Part shown: one piece after another, positions 35,031-43,543 of the stretch
How the letters are laid out: every line of letters begins with the position of its first letter
Numbering within the stretch: position 1 is the first letter of the stretch
Position numbers and translations under genes: made by a program
From: Thalassococcus_A lentus
Lineage (GTDB): Bacteria; Pseudomonadota; Alphaproteobacteria; Rhodobacterales; Rhodobacteraceae
Direction: 5' to 3'
NCBI RefSeq assembly: GCF_028023555.1
Contig: NZ_JAQIOY010000001.1
Coordinates: 744,001-808,000 of the forward strand
DNA length: 64,000 nt
Notes under the pieces: generated by a model
Database searches by the model: none
The model's input: only the letters and a program-made list of their open reading frames with translations
What the model was told of the DNA's origin: nothing

Positions 35031-35436
35031 AGGCTCCTCCTTCCGGGGTGAAAGGTTCGTCCACCTCGCGCAGTGTAGCGCCAAGCTGTACCAACATGTC
35101 ACGGATCACATGATCGCGCTGAATCAACAAACGGGTGTCCTCGATCTGGCAAGGCATGTGACGATTGCCGATATGCCAAGCCAATCGCAGCAAATGCGTT
35201 CCGGTCACTTCAAGCAAAGGCTCCGGCGCCGCTTCGATGCGGATTTCCGCGCCATCGAGGGTGACCAAGACACCCCCATGATCCAGCGATGTCGTCTTTG
35301 GCAGATCGACCAACAGTTTGGTTCCCGATTGGGTCGTCAGCACTTTACGACGCAAAAACCGATCCTCGTAGGTCAGGGTGACGCTATCGGATGCAAGGGC
35401 GTGGCTATGGTCGTGATAGGTTTGAGATGTTTGCAT
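34996..35436 (-). CDS. ureE: Urease nickel metallochaperone UreE
   Basis: A 146-residue protein with a beta-rich N-terminal domain (DRFLRRKVLTTQSGTKLLVDL) and a metal-binding domain with HIGNRHMPCQIED, whose conserved His donates nickel. The tail ends HGRTHSHAH, a short histidine-rich nickel site, shorter than in Klebsiella UreE. It lies 67 nt after ureC and overlaps ureF. Confidence 0.93.
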   Translation of the reverse strand: MQTSQTYHDHSHALASDSVTLTYEDRFLRRKVLTTQSGTKLLVDLPKTTSLDHGGVLVTLDGAEIRIEAAPEPLLEVTGTHLLRLAWHIGNRHMPCQIEDTRLLIQRDHVIRDMLVQLGATLREVDEPFTPEGGAYGHGRTHSHAH

Positions 35437-35503
35437 GGATAACCTGGAATTTTTGAGGCAGGCGAAATCTGCCTTTTGGTCGGTATTTTGCGCTCAGTAC
35501 GTT

Positions 35504-37264
35504 TCAGAACAGGAAATAGCGTTGTGCCATCGGCAATTCCGAAGCGGGCTCGCAGGTCAGCAATTCGCCATCAGCGCGAACCTCGTAGGTTTCCGGGTTT
35601 ACTTCGACCGACGGCAAGGCGTCGTTCAGTTTCAGGTCGCGTTTGCCGATGCCGCGTGTGTGTTTGACCGGTAGCGTTGTCTTCGCCAGTCCAAGCGCAT
35701 CCCCCACACCATTGGCCTGCGCGGCCTCAGAGACAAAGGTTACGGCGCTTCGTTCAACAGAGCGACCATAGGCCCCCCACATCGGTCTGGAGTAGACCGG
35801 TTGCGGCGTTGGGATCGACGCGTTCGGATCCCCCATCTGTGCACAGGCGATCGTTCCACCCAGCAATACCATCTCCGGCTTCACTCCGAAAAAGGCGGGG
35901 TTCCAGAGGCACAGATCAGCGCGCTTGCCTTCTTCGATGCTCCCGATATGGGTGGAAATGCCATGCGCGATGGCTGGGTTGATGGTGTACTTCGCGATAT
36001 AGCGGCGCACACGCAGGTTGTCGTTGTCACCGGTCTCATCTGCCAAACGCCCCCGCTGTTTCTTCATTTTGTCCGCCGTTTGCCATGTGCGGATGATGAC
36101 CTCGCCAACCCGGCCCATGGCCTGACTGTCAGAGGCAATGATGGAAAACGCGCCCATGTCGTGCAGAATATCTTCGGCGGCGATGGTTTCGCGCCGGATG
36201 CGGCTTTCGGCAAAAGCGACATCTTCCGGGATCGACTTGTCGAGATGGTGGCACACCATGAGCATGTCCAGATGCTCTTCGAGTGTGTTTACCGTAAACG
36301 GGCGCGTCGGGTTGGTTGATGAGGGCAGTACGTTGGCGTCGCCACAAATCTTGATGATATCCGGCGCGTGTCCGCCGCCTGCGCCCTCGGTGTGAAAGGC
36401 GTGAATTGTCCGGCCCTTCATGGCCGCGACGGTGTTCTCCACGAAACCAGACTCGTTCAACGTATCTGTATGGATCATGACCTGCACATCCATGGCATCT
36501 GCCACGGTCAGGCAGCAGTCGATTGCCCCGGGGGTCGTTCCCCAGTCCTCATGCAGCTTGAGCGCGCAGGCACCGGCGTTGACCTGCTCCTCCAGGGCTG
36601 CAGGCAATGACGCGTTTCCCTTGCCAGCAAAGGCGAGGTTCATGGCAAATCCGTCAGCGGCCTGCAGCATGCGCCCGATGTGCCATGGACCCGGCGTACA
36701 GGTCGTGGCCAGCGTTCCATGCGCGGGGCCGGTGCCGCCGCCCAGCATGGTGGTCAAGCCGGAATGCAGAGCGTCCTCGATCTGTTGAGGGCAGATAAAG
36801 TGAATATGGGAGTCGAATCCGCCAGCCGTCAAAATGCGTCCTTCACCGGCAATCGCTTCGGTTCCCGGTCCGACGATGATGTCGACGCCGGGCTGAGTGT
36901 CAGGGTTTCCGGCTTTTCCGATCTTGTGAATTTGGCCGTCCTTCAGACCGACATCGGCCTTGTAGATGCCGGTCCAATCCACGATCAGTGCATTGGTGAT
37001 CACCGTGTCTACGGCGCCTTCGGCCCGCGTAGTCTGAGCCTGCCCCATCCCGTCGCGGATGACTTTGCCACCGCCGAATTTGACCTCTTCGCCGTAGGCC
37101 ATGGCGTTGGCTCCGGCACCACTGGTCTCGGCGGCGCCGGCCGCCTCGGCAGTCAAGTCGCGTTCGACTTCGATAATCAGATCCGTGTCGGCGAGGCGCA
37201 GGCGATCGCCAACAGTCGGGCCGAACATTGCTGCATAATCAGAGCGGGAAATCCTAGCAGGCAT
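35504..37264 (-). CDS. ureC: Urease subunit alpha
   Basis: The 586-residue catalytic subunit that hydrolyses urea to ammonia and carbamate. Nickel ligands are in DSHIHFICPQQ and the HTEGAGGGHAPD region; the carbamylated lysine is in GACALKLHEDWGTTP; the flap has MVCHHLDKSIPEDVAFAESR. It is about 17 residues longer than many homologues because of an Ala/Gly-rich insertion between EVERDLT and YGEEVKFGGG (about residues 38-56). ATG at 37264 follows GAGGAGGCAACGAA-like sequence. All catalytic residues I can check are present. Confidence 0.97.
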   Translation of the reverse strand: MPARISRSDYAAMFGPTVGDRLRLADTDLIIEVERDLTAEAAGAAETSGAGANAMAYGEEVKFGGGKVIRDGMGQAQTTRAEGAVDTVITNALIVDWTGIYKADVGLKDGQIHKIGKAGNPDTQPGVDIIVGPGTEAIAGEGRILTAGGFDSHIHFICPQQIEDALHSGLTTMLGGGTGPAHGTLATTCTPGPWHIGRMLQAADGFAMNLAFAGKGNASLPAALEEQVNAGACALKLHEDWGTTPGAIDCCLTVADAMDVQVMIHTDTLNESGFVENTVAAMKGRTIHAFHTEGAGGGHAPDIIKICGDANVLPSSTNPTRPFTVNTLEEHLDMLMVCHHLDKSIPEDVAFAESRIRRETIAAEDILHDMGAFSIIASDSQAMGRVGEVIIRTWQTADKMKKQRGRLADETGDNDNLRVRRYIAKYTINPAIAHGISTHIGSIEEGKRADLCLWNPAFFGVKPEMVLLGGTIACAQMGDPNASIPTPQPVYSRPMWGAYGRSVERSAVTFVSEAAQANGVGDALGLAKTTLPVKHTRGIGKRDLKLNDALPSVEVNPETYEVRADGELLTCEPASELPMAQRYFLF

Positions 37265-37354
37265 TTCGTTGCCTCCTCAAAGCAAGGCAGCCCGCAAATT
37301 GGGCACCAAGGAAAACAGGAAAGGGTTCAGGCGTCATGGCGCCGGGTTCAATGA

Positions 37355-37660
37355 TCAAAGCGGGCCCATCACATCTTGGTTGAAGCCGTAGATCGTGCGC
37401 GCGCCCGAGATCGGGATCAGCGACACTTCGCGGCGCTGGCCGGGTTCAAAACGCACGGCTGTTCCAGCGGCGATATCCAGCCGCATGCCGCGCGCGGCTG
37501 CCCGGTCAAACTCCAGAGCACTATTGGCTTCGGCAAAGTGATAGTGGCTGCCAACCTGAACCGGTCTGTCGCCGGTGTTGGCGACCATCAGGGTGGTTAC
37601 AGGCCGCCCCGGGTTCAACTCGAGACTGCCCTCGGCCGGGATCAACTCCCCGGGAATCAT
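37355..37660 (-). CDS. ureB: Urease subunit beta
   Basis: A 101-residue structural subunit: MIPGELIPAEGSLELNPGR, TLMVANTGDRPVQVGSHYHFAEANSAL (split at the glycine) and the C-terminal RTIYGFNQDVMGPL region are diagnostic. Its ATG overlaps the TGA of the upstream small histidine-rich gene by one codon (ATGA). UreC begins 90 nt downstream. Confidence 0.96.
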   Translation of the reverse strand: MIPGELIPAEGSLELNPGRPVTTLMVANTGDRPVQVGSHYHFAEANSALEFDRAAARGMRLDIAAGTAVRFEPGQRREVSLIPISGARTIYGFNQDVMGPL

Positions 37661-37821
37661 TTGCGGGCCCTTAGCGCGACAACACCAGCACCCAGCATGG
37701 CCAGAATGCCAAGACCGACCACCCATCCTTCAACCGAATGGGGGTGCATGTGTGCGCCGGGATGCGCAACGGCAGGAGAGGCTGCAAAACTGGCCAGCAG
37801 GGCAAGAGCTTTGATCTTCAT
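37657..37821 (-). CDS. Small secreted or membrane-anchored histidine-rich peptide in the urease operon
   Basis: A 54-residue product: signal-like MKIKALALLASFAASPAVA, then HPGAHMHPH with four histidines in nine residues, then one hydrophobic helix (about residues 33-50) and the basic end RARK. Cleavage after AVA would leave an N-terminal histidine. The HPGxHxHP start resembles the nickel-binding N-terminus of HupE/UreJ permeases, but the rest of that protein is absent. AAGGA lies 9 nt before the ATG at 37821, and the stop overlaps ureB. It may bind nickel in the periplasm; this is inferred. Confidence 0.75.
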   Translation of the reverse strand: MKIKALALLASFAASPAVAHPGAHMHPHSVEGWVVGLGILAMLGAGVVALRARK

Positions 37822-37856
37822 GATCTGTCCTTCTTCTTTTTCCAAAATACGCATTC

Positions 37857-38159
37857 TCAACGGATCGGATGGTGCACGGTCACCAGTTTGGTTCCGTCCG
37901 GAAAGGTGGCTTCAACCTGTACCTCGTGGATCATCTCGGGCACGCCATCCATGCATTGCTCGCGGGTTATGACCTGGGCGCCAGCCTCCATCATATCCGC
38001 GACCGATCGCCCATCACGGGCACCTTCGACCACTGCATCGGTGATCAGGGCAATGGCTTCGGGGTGGTTCAGCTTGACGCCGCGCGCCAGCCGTTTGCGG
38101 GCGACCTCGGCGGCCATCGCGACCAGCAGTTTGTCTTTTTCTCGGGGGGTCAGGTTCAT
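37857..38159 (-). CDS. ureA: Urease subunit gamma
   Basis: A 100-residue structural subunit: MNLTPREKDKLLVAMAAEVA, ARKRLARGVKLNHPEAIALI, EQCMDGVPEMIHEVQVEATFPDGTKLVTVHHPI (split across the glycine) are all diagnostic. It starts 1 nt after the stop of ureD. Confidence 0.97.
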   Translation of the reverse strand: MNLTPREKDKLLVAMAAEVARKRLARGVKLNHPEAIALITDAVVEGARDGRSVADMMEAGAQVITREQCMDGVPEMIHEVQVEATFPDGTKLVTVHHPIR

Positions 38160-38160
38160 T

Positions 38161-39039
38161 TCAGAGCATCCATGGTCTGGGCAGAGTGGCGCCGCTAAGG
38201 CGGTTCAGGATCGGGATAAGCGATTGGCGCAGAATGTGGCTGTCCAAGGCCAGCAACCGGATTGTCAGCGTGTCCGGGCCAAGCAGGCTGACACCGCCGC
38301 TGTCTGGACACAGCTTTCTGAGCGCTTTGATATGCGCCTCGGCGTTTGGGGCGATAAAAAGCACTGTTGCCAGAGCGCCTGCACCGGCGGCGACACCTGC
38401 ACGGGCCAGTTTGGCCTGCAGGTCTCCGTTCATCACCAGCCGGTCGATATAGAGTGGTGAGCCGTTTCGCGTGACCCTGATTTCGTCGGCAAGCGCCGCA
38501 TCGGTCAGGGTTTCGTTCATTGCGGTCCGTCCGAAAACCAAGGGCTCGCAAATCAAGAGCTTTGCCTCGCTCTGAAGGTCAACGCAAAGGCGACGCTTCA
38601 AGGCACTGCCTTGAAAGAGGATCGTTTCCTGAGGCAGCCAGTTGATCTGGGCTCCGGTTTCGACCGTCAGGACATTGTCGATTGTTCCGGTCTGACCGGG
38701 CATAGCGCGATAGGCTCTTTCGGCGGCCTGCGTGGTAATGGTCAGCATTGTTCCAGTCGCGGCGGTTGCTTCGGTCTTGAAGCGATCACCGCCTGTGACG
38801 CCGCCTGCCGTATTGACCAGAACTGCGTCCAGCGCTTCACTTTGTCTGCGCGGGAAAAGAACCTTGAGCGATCCCGCCTGTCTCATCCGGTCCAGCGCGC
38901 TGCCGCGCGGGCCGGGCTTGGCCGAAATGCTGACAGCCCCGCGCGCGCGGGGCGGCATGGCAGCCGATTGCATGTCCGGGGGATGGGCGGGCGCGTTGAT
39001 GGCTCTGGTCCTGAATTGTTCGCGAGGCGGATGCTGCAT
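38161..39039 (-). CDS. ureD: Urease accessory protein UreD
   Basis: The 292-residue scaffold protein that binds apo-urease and connects UreF/UreG. Family blocks: GSLKVLFPRRQ, VLVNTAGGVTGGDRFKTEA, TQAAERAYRA, INWLPQETILFQGSALKR and EPLVFGRTAMNE. It opens the urease operon. No clear ribosome-binding site marks the start: 39039 is the longest frame, 38973 and 38958 are alternatives. Confidence 0.92.
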   Translation of the reverse strand: MQHPPREQFRTRAINAPAHPPDMQSAAMPPRARGAVSISAKPGPRGSALDRMRQAGSLKVLFPRRQSEALDAVLVNTAGGVTGGDRFKTEATAATGTMLTITTQAAERAYRAMPGQTGTIDNVLTVETGAQINWLPQETILFQGSALKRRLCVDLQSEAKLLICEPLVFGRTAMNETLTDAALADEIRVTRNGSPLYIDRLVMNGDLQAKLARAGVAAGAGALATVLFIAPNAEAHIKALRKLCPDSGGVSLLGPDTLTIRLLALDSHILRQSLIPILNRLSGATLPRPWML

Positions 39040-39261
39040 TTTTCAGCATGTTGGCCGACACGGTTGAACGATTCCCCGTAGCTCTGCGTCCGAAGTATCA
39101 ACAATGATTAAAATTTAGGCGCTATGATGTATGGCGCGACTAATTTTAAGGCGATTTGTGTTGCAGTGGTCTGCGTGTTCGCGCGGCGCGTCGCCGATCC
39201 AGAATCGAGCGCGAGGATCACATAGACGGCGCGCACCAATCCGCTAGGCTGTTTTCAAACA

Positions 39262-40521
39262 ATGGCTTTTCCGGATTACCCAATGCTTCTGCGATTGATT
39301 GTCTTTTGCCTTGCCCTGACTTTGGTGCCCCAAACTGGATCCGCGCAAAACAAAGGTGCGATCGAAAAACAGTTTCAAAGTTGGTTGGAGCAAGTCATTT
39401 GGCCAAGGGCCAAGCGCGAGGGTGTATCGAGGCGCACTTTTGATGCGGCCTTTGCCGGGGTTTCGCTGAATTGGAAGCTTCCGGATCTCGTGCCGCCGGG
39501 AACGCGGGCGCAAACCCCCAAACGCCAGCGGCAGGCCGAGTTTGGATCGCCGGGCAAATACTTTAACCGCGGGTCCATCGATGGTGCGACCCGTGTCGGT
39601 CGGCAGATGGCAAAGCGACATGCGCAGGCTCTCGCGGCGACCGAACGCAAGACGGGTGTTCCGGGTCGGGTCATTCTGGGGATCTGGGGGCGCGAGTCGG
39701 GGTATGGTCAGGTGCCAATCCGAAACAACGCCTTTGAAGTGCTGGGAACCAAGGGGTTCATGAGCACCCGCGCCGACTACTTTTCAGACGAGCTGATCGC
39801 AGCACTAAAGATTGCGCAGGCAGGGCACGCGCCGGGTAAAGCCATGAACAGCAGCTGGGCCGGTGCCTTGGGTCAGCCGCAGTTCATGCCCAGCAATTTT
39901 CTGAAATATGCGGCCGACGGAAATGGTGATCGCAAAGCTGATATCTGGCGGTCCGAAGCAGATACAATCGCATCTATCGGCAACTATTTGGCCAAGCACG
40001 GTTGGAAAAAGGGGCGTGACTGGGGGTTTGAAGTGATGGTGCCCGCTTCGGTTTCCTGTTCTCTGGAAGGGCCGGATCAGGGTCGCCGCATTCGGGATTG
40101 GGAAAAGCTGGGGGTCAAGCGCGTTTCGGGCAAGGCATTCCCCGAACACGAGCGCCGCGCCGAGGGATATCTGCTGATGCCTGCAGGGCGTGATGGCCCT
40201 GCCTTTATTGTAACGCCCAATTTCTATGTGCTCAAAGACTACAACAACTCAGACCTCTACGCCTTGTTTGTCGGGCATGTGGGGGATCGCATCCAATATG
40301 GAATGGGTGACTTCGCCGCTGGCTGGGGCAATGTGGGCGGGCTTTATCGATCGGATGTCGCGGTTATGCAGCGAGCGCTGGAGCGGATGGGTCATGATGT
40401 TGGCGGCGCCGATGGACTTGCCGGGTTCAAGACGCGCCGGTCAATCGGGCGCTGGCAGGAATCGCGCGGACAGATGGCGACCTGTTTTCCAAAGGCAGCG
40501 ATGAAATCGGCTTTGCGATAG
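39262..40521 (+). CDS. Lytic murein transglycosylase (MltB-like, glycoside hydrolase family 103)
   Basis: A 419-residue exported enzyme that cleaves peptidoglycan between MurNAc and GlcNAc. Signal peptide LLRLIVFCLALTLVPQTGSA near the N-terminus; catalytic glutamate in GIWGRESGYGQ, then RADYFSDELIAALKIAQ and SWAGALGQPQFMPSNFLKYA, all typical of MltB. The C-terminus (DVAVMQRALERMGHDVGGADG) is a peptidoglycan-binding repeat. An ATG at 39283 gives a more standard signal peptide; neither start has a strong SD. Confidence 0.93.
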   Translation: MAFPDYPMLLRLIVFCLALTLVPQTGSAQNKGAIEKQFQSWLEQVIWPRAKREGVSRRTFDAAFAGVSLNWKLPDLVPPGTRAQTPKRQRQAEFGSPGKYFNRGSIDGATRVGRQMAKRHAQALAATERKTGVPGRVILGIWGRESGYGQVPIRNNAFEVLGTKGFMSTRADYFSDELIAALKIAQAGHAPGKAMNSSWAGALGQPQFMPSNFLKYAADGNGDRKADIWRSEADTIASIGNYLAKHGWKKGRDWGFEVMVPASVSCSLEGPDQGRRIRDWEKLGVKRVSGKAFPEHERRAEGYLLMPAGRDGPAFIVTPNFYVLKDYNNSDLYALFVGHVGDRIQYGMGDFAAGWGNVGGLYRSDVAVMQRALERMGHDVGGADGLAGFKTRRSIGRWQESRGQMATCFPKAAMKSALR

Positions 40522-40594
40522 ACCCGGCAAGGCCAGTCCGTGCTTTGTCCTTGCGCAATGCGCGCTGCTCGCCTATATCACGCTCAACAGCGGC

Positions 40595-40617
40595 GCGCTG
40601 GGGTCCAAACCCGGCGC
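40595..40617 (+). other. GC-rich hairpin upstream of rimP
   Basis: GCGCTGGG pairs with CCCGGCGC (one G-T pair) around a 7-nt loop, 15 nt before the terminator at 40632-40655. It could be part of a short transcript or of the terminator region; no RNA family is recognised. Confidence 0.35.
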
Positions 40618-40631
40618 CCACCGGAAAGTGT

Positions 40632-40655
40632 AACGGGCCGCGGGCCCGTTTTTTT
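40632..40655 (+). terminator. Rho-independent terminator between the transglycosylase gene and rimP
   Basis: AACGGGC-CGCGG-GCCCGTT followed by TTTTT. It ends 43 nt before rimP, so the rimP operon promoter must lie very close or inside this region, or termination is partial. Confidence 0.78.
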
Positions 40656-40698
40656 GTGCCCGTGGCTCAGATGGCCGATGCCCGCGAAAGGCAAGTAG

Positions 40699-41265
40699 AT
40701 GAGCGACCTTATCGCTAAAACCTCGATGGATCAGCGACTGGCTGAGATCACGACCCCTGTGATTGAGGACATGGGATTCGAACTGGTTCGGATTCGTCTG
40801 ATGGGGGGCAACACACCAACGTTGCAGATCATGGCGGAACGTCCGACCGGCGGGATCGAAGTCGATGAATGCGCGCAGATTTCGACAGCTGTCAGCGCCT
40901 TGCTGGATGTCGAGGATCCGATCCTGGACGCCTATGTGCTCGAAGTCTCGAGCCCGGGCATAGACCGCCCACTGACCCGATTGAAGGACTTTGAGACGTT
41001 TGAAGGCTATGAGGCCAAGCTGGAAACCGCAGACCTGATCGATGGTCGCAAACGGTTTCGCGGCGTATTGGCCGGGGTCGAAGACGGTGAGGTCCTGATT
41101 AACCTTGAAGAAGGCACAATCGGCCTTCAATTCGACTGGCTGGCAGAAGCCAAGCTGGTCATGACTGATGAACTTGTTCGCGAAATGCTGAAGGCGCGCA
41201 AAGCCTCGGCTGTGGACGAGACGAAATTCGATGAGATCGAGGCCGAAGGGCCGCAGGAGGAGTAA
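40699..41265 (+). CDS. rimP: Ribosome maturation factor RimP
   Basis: A 188-residue protein needed for 30S subunit maturation. Family blocks: LAEITTPVIEDMGFELVRIRLMGG (split at the aspartate), DECAQISTAVSALLDVEDPI and YVLEVSSPGIDRPLTRLKDFE. It opens the operon rimP-nusA-ylxR-infB, conserved across bacteria. nusA starts 5 nt after its stop. Confidence 0.96.
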   Translation: MSDLIAKTSMDQRLAEITTPVIEDMGFELVRIRLMGGNTPTLQIMAERPTGGIEVDECAQISTAVSALLDVEDPILDAYVLEVSSPGIDRPLTRLKDFETFEGYEAKLETADLIDGRKRFRGVLAGVEDGEVLINLEEGTIGLQFDWLAEAKLVMTDELVREMLKARKASAVDETKFDEIEAEGPQEE

Positions 41266-41270
41266 GACAG

Positions 41271-42893
41271 ATGGCAATTACCTCAGCCAACCAGCTGGAA
41301 CTTTTGCAGACCGCCGAAGCGGTGGCACGCGAAAAGATGATCGACCCATCGCTCGTTGTGGAAGCAATGGAAGAATCGCTCGCCCGTGCGGCCAAATCCC
41401 GCTACGGCGCGGAAATGGACATCCGCGTGTCGATCGACCGCAAGACCGGTAAGGCAACCTTTACCCGTGTCCGCACCGTGGTCGAAGAGGAAGAGCTGGA
41501 GAACTACCAGGCCGAGTTCACTGTCGAACAGGCCCGCCAGTACATGGAAAATCCAGCGGTTGGTGACACCTTTGTAGAAGAAGTTCCGCCGGTTGAACTG
41601 GGCCGGATCGCGGCGCAGTCGGCCAAGCAGGTTATTCTTCAAAAGGTGCGCGAAGCTGAGCGTGACCGTCAGTTTGAGGAATTCCAAGACCGCGCTGGCA
41701 CGATCATCAACGGCACTGTCAAACGCGAAGAATACGGAAACGTCATCGTCGACGTGGGCCGTGGTGAAGCGATCCTGCGCCGTAACGAAAAGATCGGCCG
41801 CGAAAGCTATCGTCCCGGCGACCGCATCCGTTGCTATATCAAAGATGTTCGCCGCGAAGCGCGTGGCCCGCAGATTTTCCTGTCGCGCACAGCGCCAGAG
41901 TTCATGGCTGAACTGTTCAAGATGGAAGTGCCGGAAATTTATGACGGCATCATCGAGATCAAAGCCGTTGCACGCGATCCCGGCTCACGCGCCAAAATTG
42001 GCGTTGTGTCCTATGATGGATCCATCGACCCCGTAGGTGCTTGCGTTGGTATGCGCGGCAGCCGTGTTCAGGCCGTCGTGAATGAATTGCAGGGCGAAAA
42101 GATCGATATCATTCCTTGGAATGAAGACATGCCGACCTTCCTTGTGAACGCATTGCAGCCTGCCGAAGTTTCCAAGGTGGTTCTGGACGAAGACGCCGAG
42201 CGCATCGAGGTGGTTGTTCCTGACGAACAGCTGTCTCTGGCCATTGGTCGCCGCGGTCAGAACGTGCGTTTGGCCTCGCAGCTGACTGGTCTTGATATCG
42301 ACATCATGACCGAAGAAGAAGAATCGGCACGTCGTCAGAAAGAATTCGAAGAACGCACACGTCTGTTCATGGCGGCTCTGGATCTGGATGAATTCTTTGC
42401 GCAGTTGCTTGTCTCAGAAGGCTTCAGCAACCTCGAAGAGGTGGCTTACGTTGAGCTTGACGAACTTCTGGTCATCGATGGTGTTGACGAAGATACCGCC
42501 GGAGAATTGCAGGCCCGTGCCCGTGACGTGCTGGAAGAGCAGGCCCGCAAGGCTCTGGAACGCGCCCGCGAACTGGGTGCAGAGGACAGCCTGATCGGCT
42601 TCGAAGGCCTGACGCCCCAGATGGCCGAAGTGCTCGCCGAAGACGGTGTGAAGACTCTCGAAGATTTCGCGACTTGTGCCGACTGGGAACTGGCCGGTGG
42701 CTGGACGACCGTTGATGGCCAACGTGTGAAGGACGATGGTTTGCTCGAAAAGTTCGACGTTTCTCTCGAGGAAGCGCAGAATATGGTCATGACTGCGCGC
42801 ATCCTGTTGGGTTGGGTCGATCCCGAAGAGCTGGCCGCTGCAGAAGCAGCCGAAGCTGAAGGTGACGACGTCGCCGAAGAAGGTCAGGAGTAA
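41271..42893 (+). CDS. nusA: Transcription termination/antitermination protein NusA
   Basis: A 540-residue RNA polymerase factor. Order: N-terminal RNAP-binding domain (residues 1-125), S1 domain (GTVKREEYGNVIVDVGRGEA), two KH domains (ARDPGSRAKIGVVS, VGACVGMRGSRVQAVVNEL; AIGRRGQNVRLASQLTGLD), and two C-terminal helix-hairpin-helix acidic repeats (FFAQLLVSEGFSNLEEVAY; GLTPQMAEVLAEDGVKTLED), as in alphaproteobacterial NusA. It lies 5 nt after rimP with AGGAGG before the ATG. Confidence 0.97.
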   Translation: MAITSANQLELLQTAEAVAREKMIDPSLVVEAMEESLARAAKSRYGAEMDIRVSIDRKTGKATFTRVRTVVEEEELENYQAEFTVEQARQYMENPAVGDTFVEEVPPVELGRIAAQSAKQVILQKVREAERDRQFEEFQDRAGTIINGTVKREEYGNVIVDVGRGEAILRRNEKIGRESYRPGDRIRCYIKDVRREARGPQIFLSRTAPEFMAELFKMEVPEIYDGIIEIKAVARDPGSRAKIGVVSYDGSIDPVGACVGMRGSRVQAVVNELQGEKIDIIPWNEDMPTFLVNALQPAEVSKVVLDEDAERIEVVVPDEQLSLAIGRRGQNVRLASQLTGLDIDIMTEEEESARRQKEFEERTRLFMAALDLDEFFAQLLVSEGFSNLEEVAYVELDELLVIDGVDEDTAGELQARARDVLEEQARKALERARELGAEDSLIGFEGLTPQMAEVLAEDGVKTLEDFATCADWELAGGWTTVDGQRVKDDGLLEKFDVSLEEAQNMVMTARILLGWVDPEELAAAEAAEAEGDDVAEEGQE

Positions 42894-42898
42894 GCCTA

Positions 42899-43534
42899 TT
42901 GGGTCGTGGTGGTGCCAGCAAATCCCGTGAAGACGGGCCCGAGCGGAAATGCATCGCCACGGGCGAGGCGCAGCCAAAGTCAGGCCTGATCCGATTTGCG
43001 ATCGGGCCGGACGGACAGGTTGTTCCCGACGTCACTGGAAAATTGCCCGGTCGGGGTCTATATGTGGCAGCCGATCGTGCGGCGCTTGATAAAGCGTCGG
43101 ACAAGGGGCTGTTTTCCAAGGCGGCGCGGGCGAAGGTTCAGGTGCCTGATGGGCTGGCGGACATGGTCGAGCAAATGCTGTCGCGCCGGGTGGTTGATCT
43201 GATCAGCCTTGCGCGAAAGTCAGGAGCGGCTGTTTCGGGCTACGAAAAGGTCAAGGACTGGCTTCAGAAAGAAGAAGCAACGGTTCTGATCCAAGCCGAG
43301 GATGGGTCGAGCCGCGGAAAATCGAAGCTCAGCACACCATACGGTGGAAAATACATTGGTTGGTTGACGGCTGATGAGCTGGGAATGGCCTTTGGGCGAC
43401 AAACTGTGATACATGCAGCGCTTGGCGCTGGCGGACTCACTCAGCGTGTTGTAGAGGAAGCCCAAAGATTGAAGGGTGTACGTTCAGCAGAGAGCGGGAC
43501 GGATAAAGGCGGCAGGGGTCGCCTGAAAGGATAA
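42899..43534 (+). CDS. YlxR/DUF448 RNA-binding protein fused to an L7Ae-like domain
   Basis: A 211-residue protein. The N-terminal half is YlxR (PERKCIATGEAQPKSGLIRFA, GRGLYVAADRAALDKA), and the C-terminal half resembles the L7Ae/YlxQ fold (VVDLISLARKSGAAVSGYEKV). The alphaproteobacterial form often carries both in one chain, between nusA and infB. The start is a TTG at 42899, 5 nt after the nusA stop, with AGGAG in the nusA end. The likely role is RNA binding in translation or transcription. Confidence 0.9.
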   Translation: MGRGGASKSREDGPERKCIATGEAQPKSGLIRFAIGPDGQVVPDVTGKLPGRGLYVAADRAALDKASDKGLFSKAARAKVQVPDGLADMVEQMLSRRVVDLISLARKSGAAVSGYEKVKDWLQKEEATVLIQAEDGSSRGKSKLSTPYGGKYIGWLTADELGMAFGRQTVIHAALGAGGLTQRVVEEAQRLKGVRSAESGTDKGGRGRLKG

Positions 43535-43543
43535 GAGAGCTTT

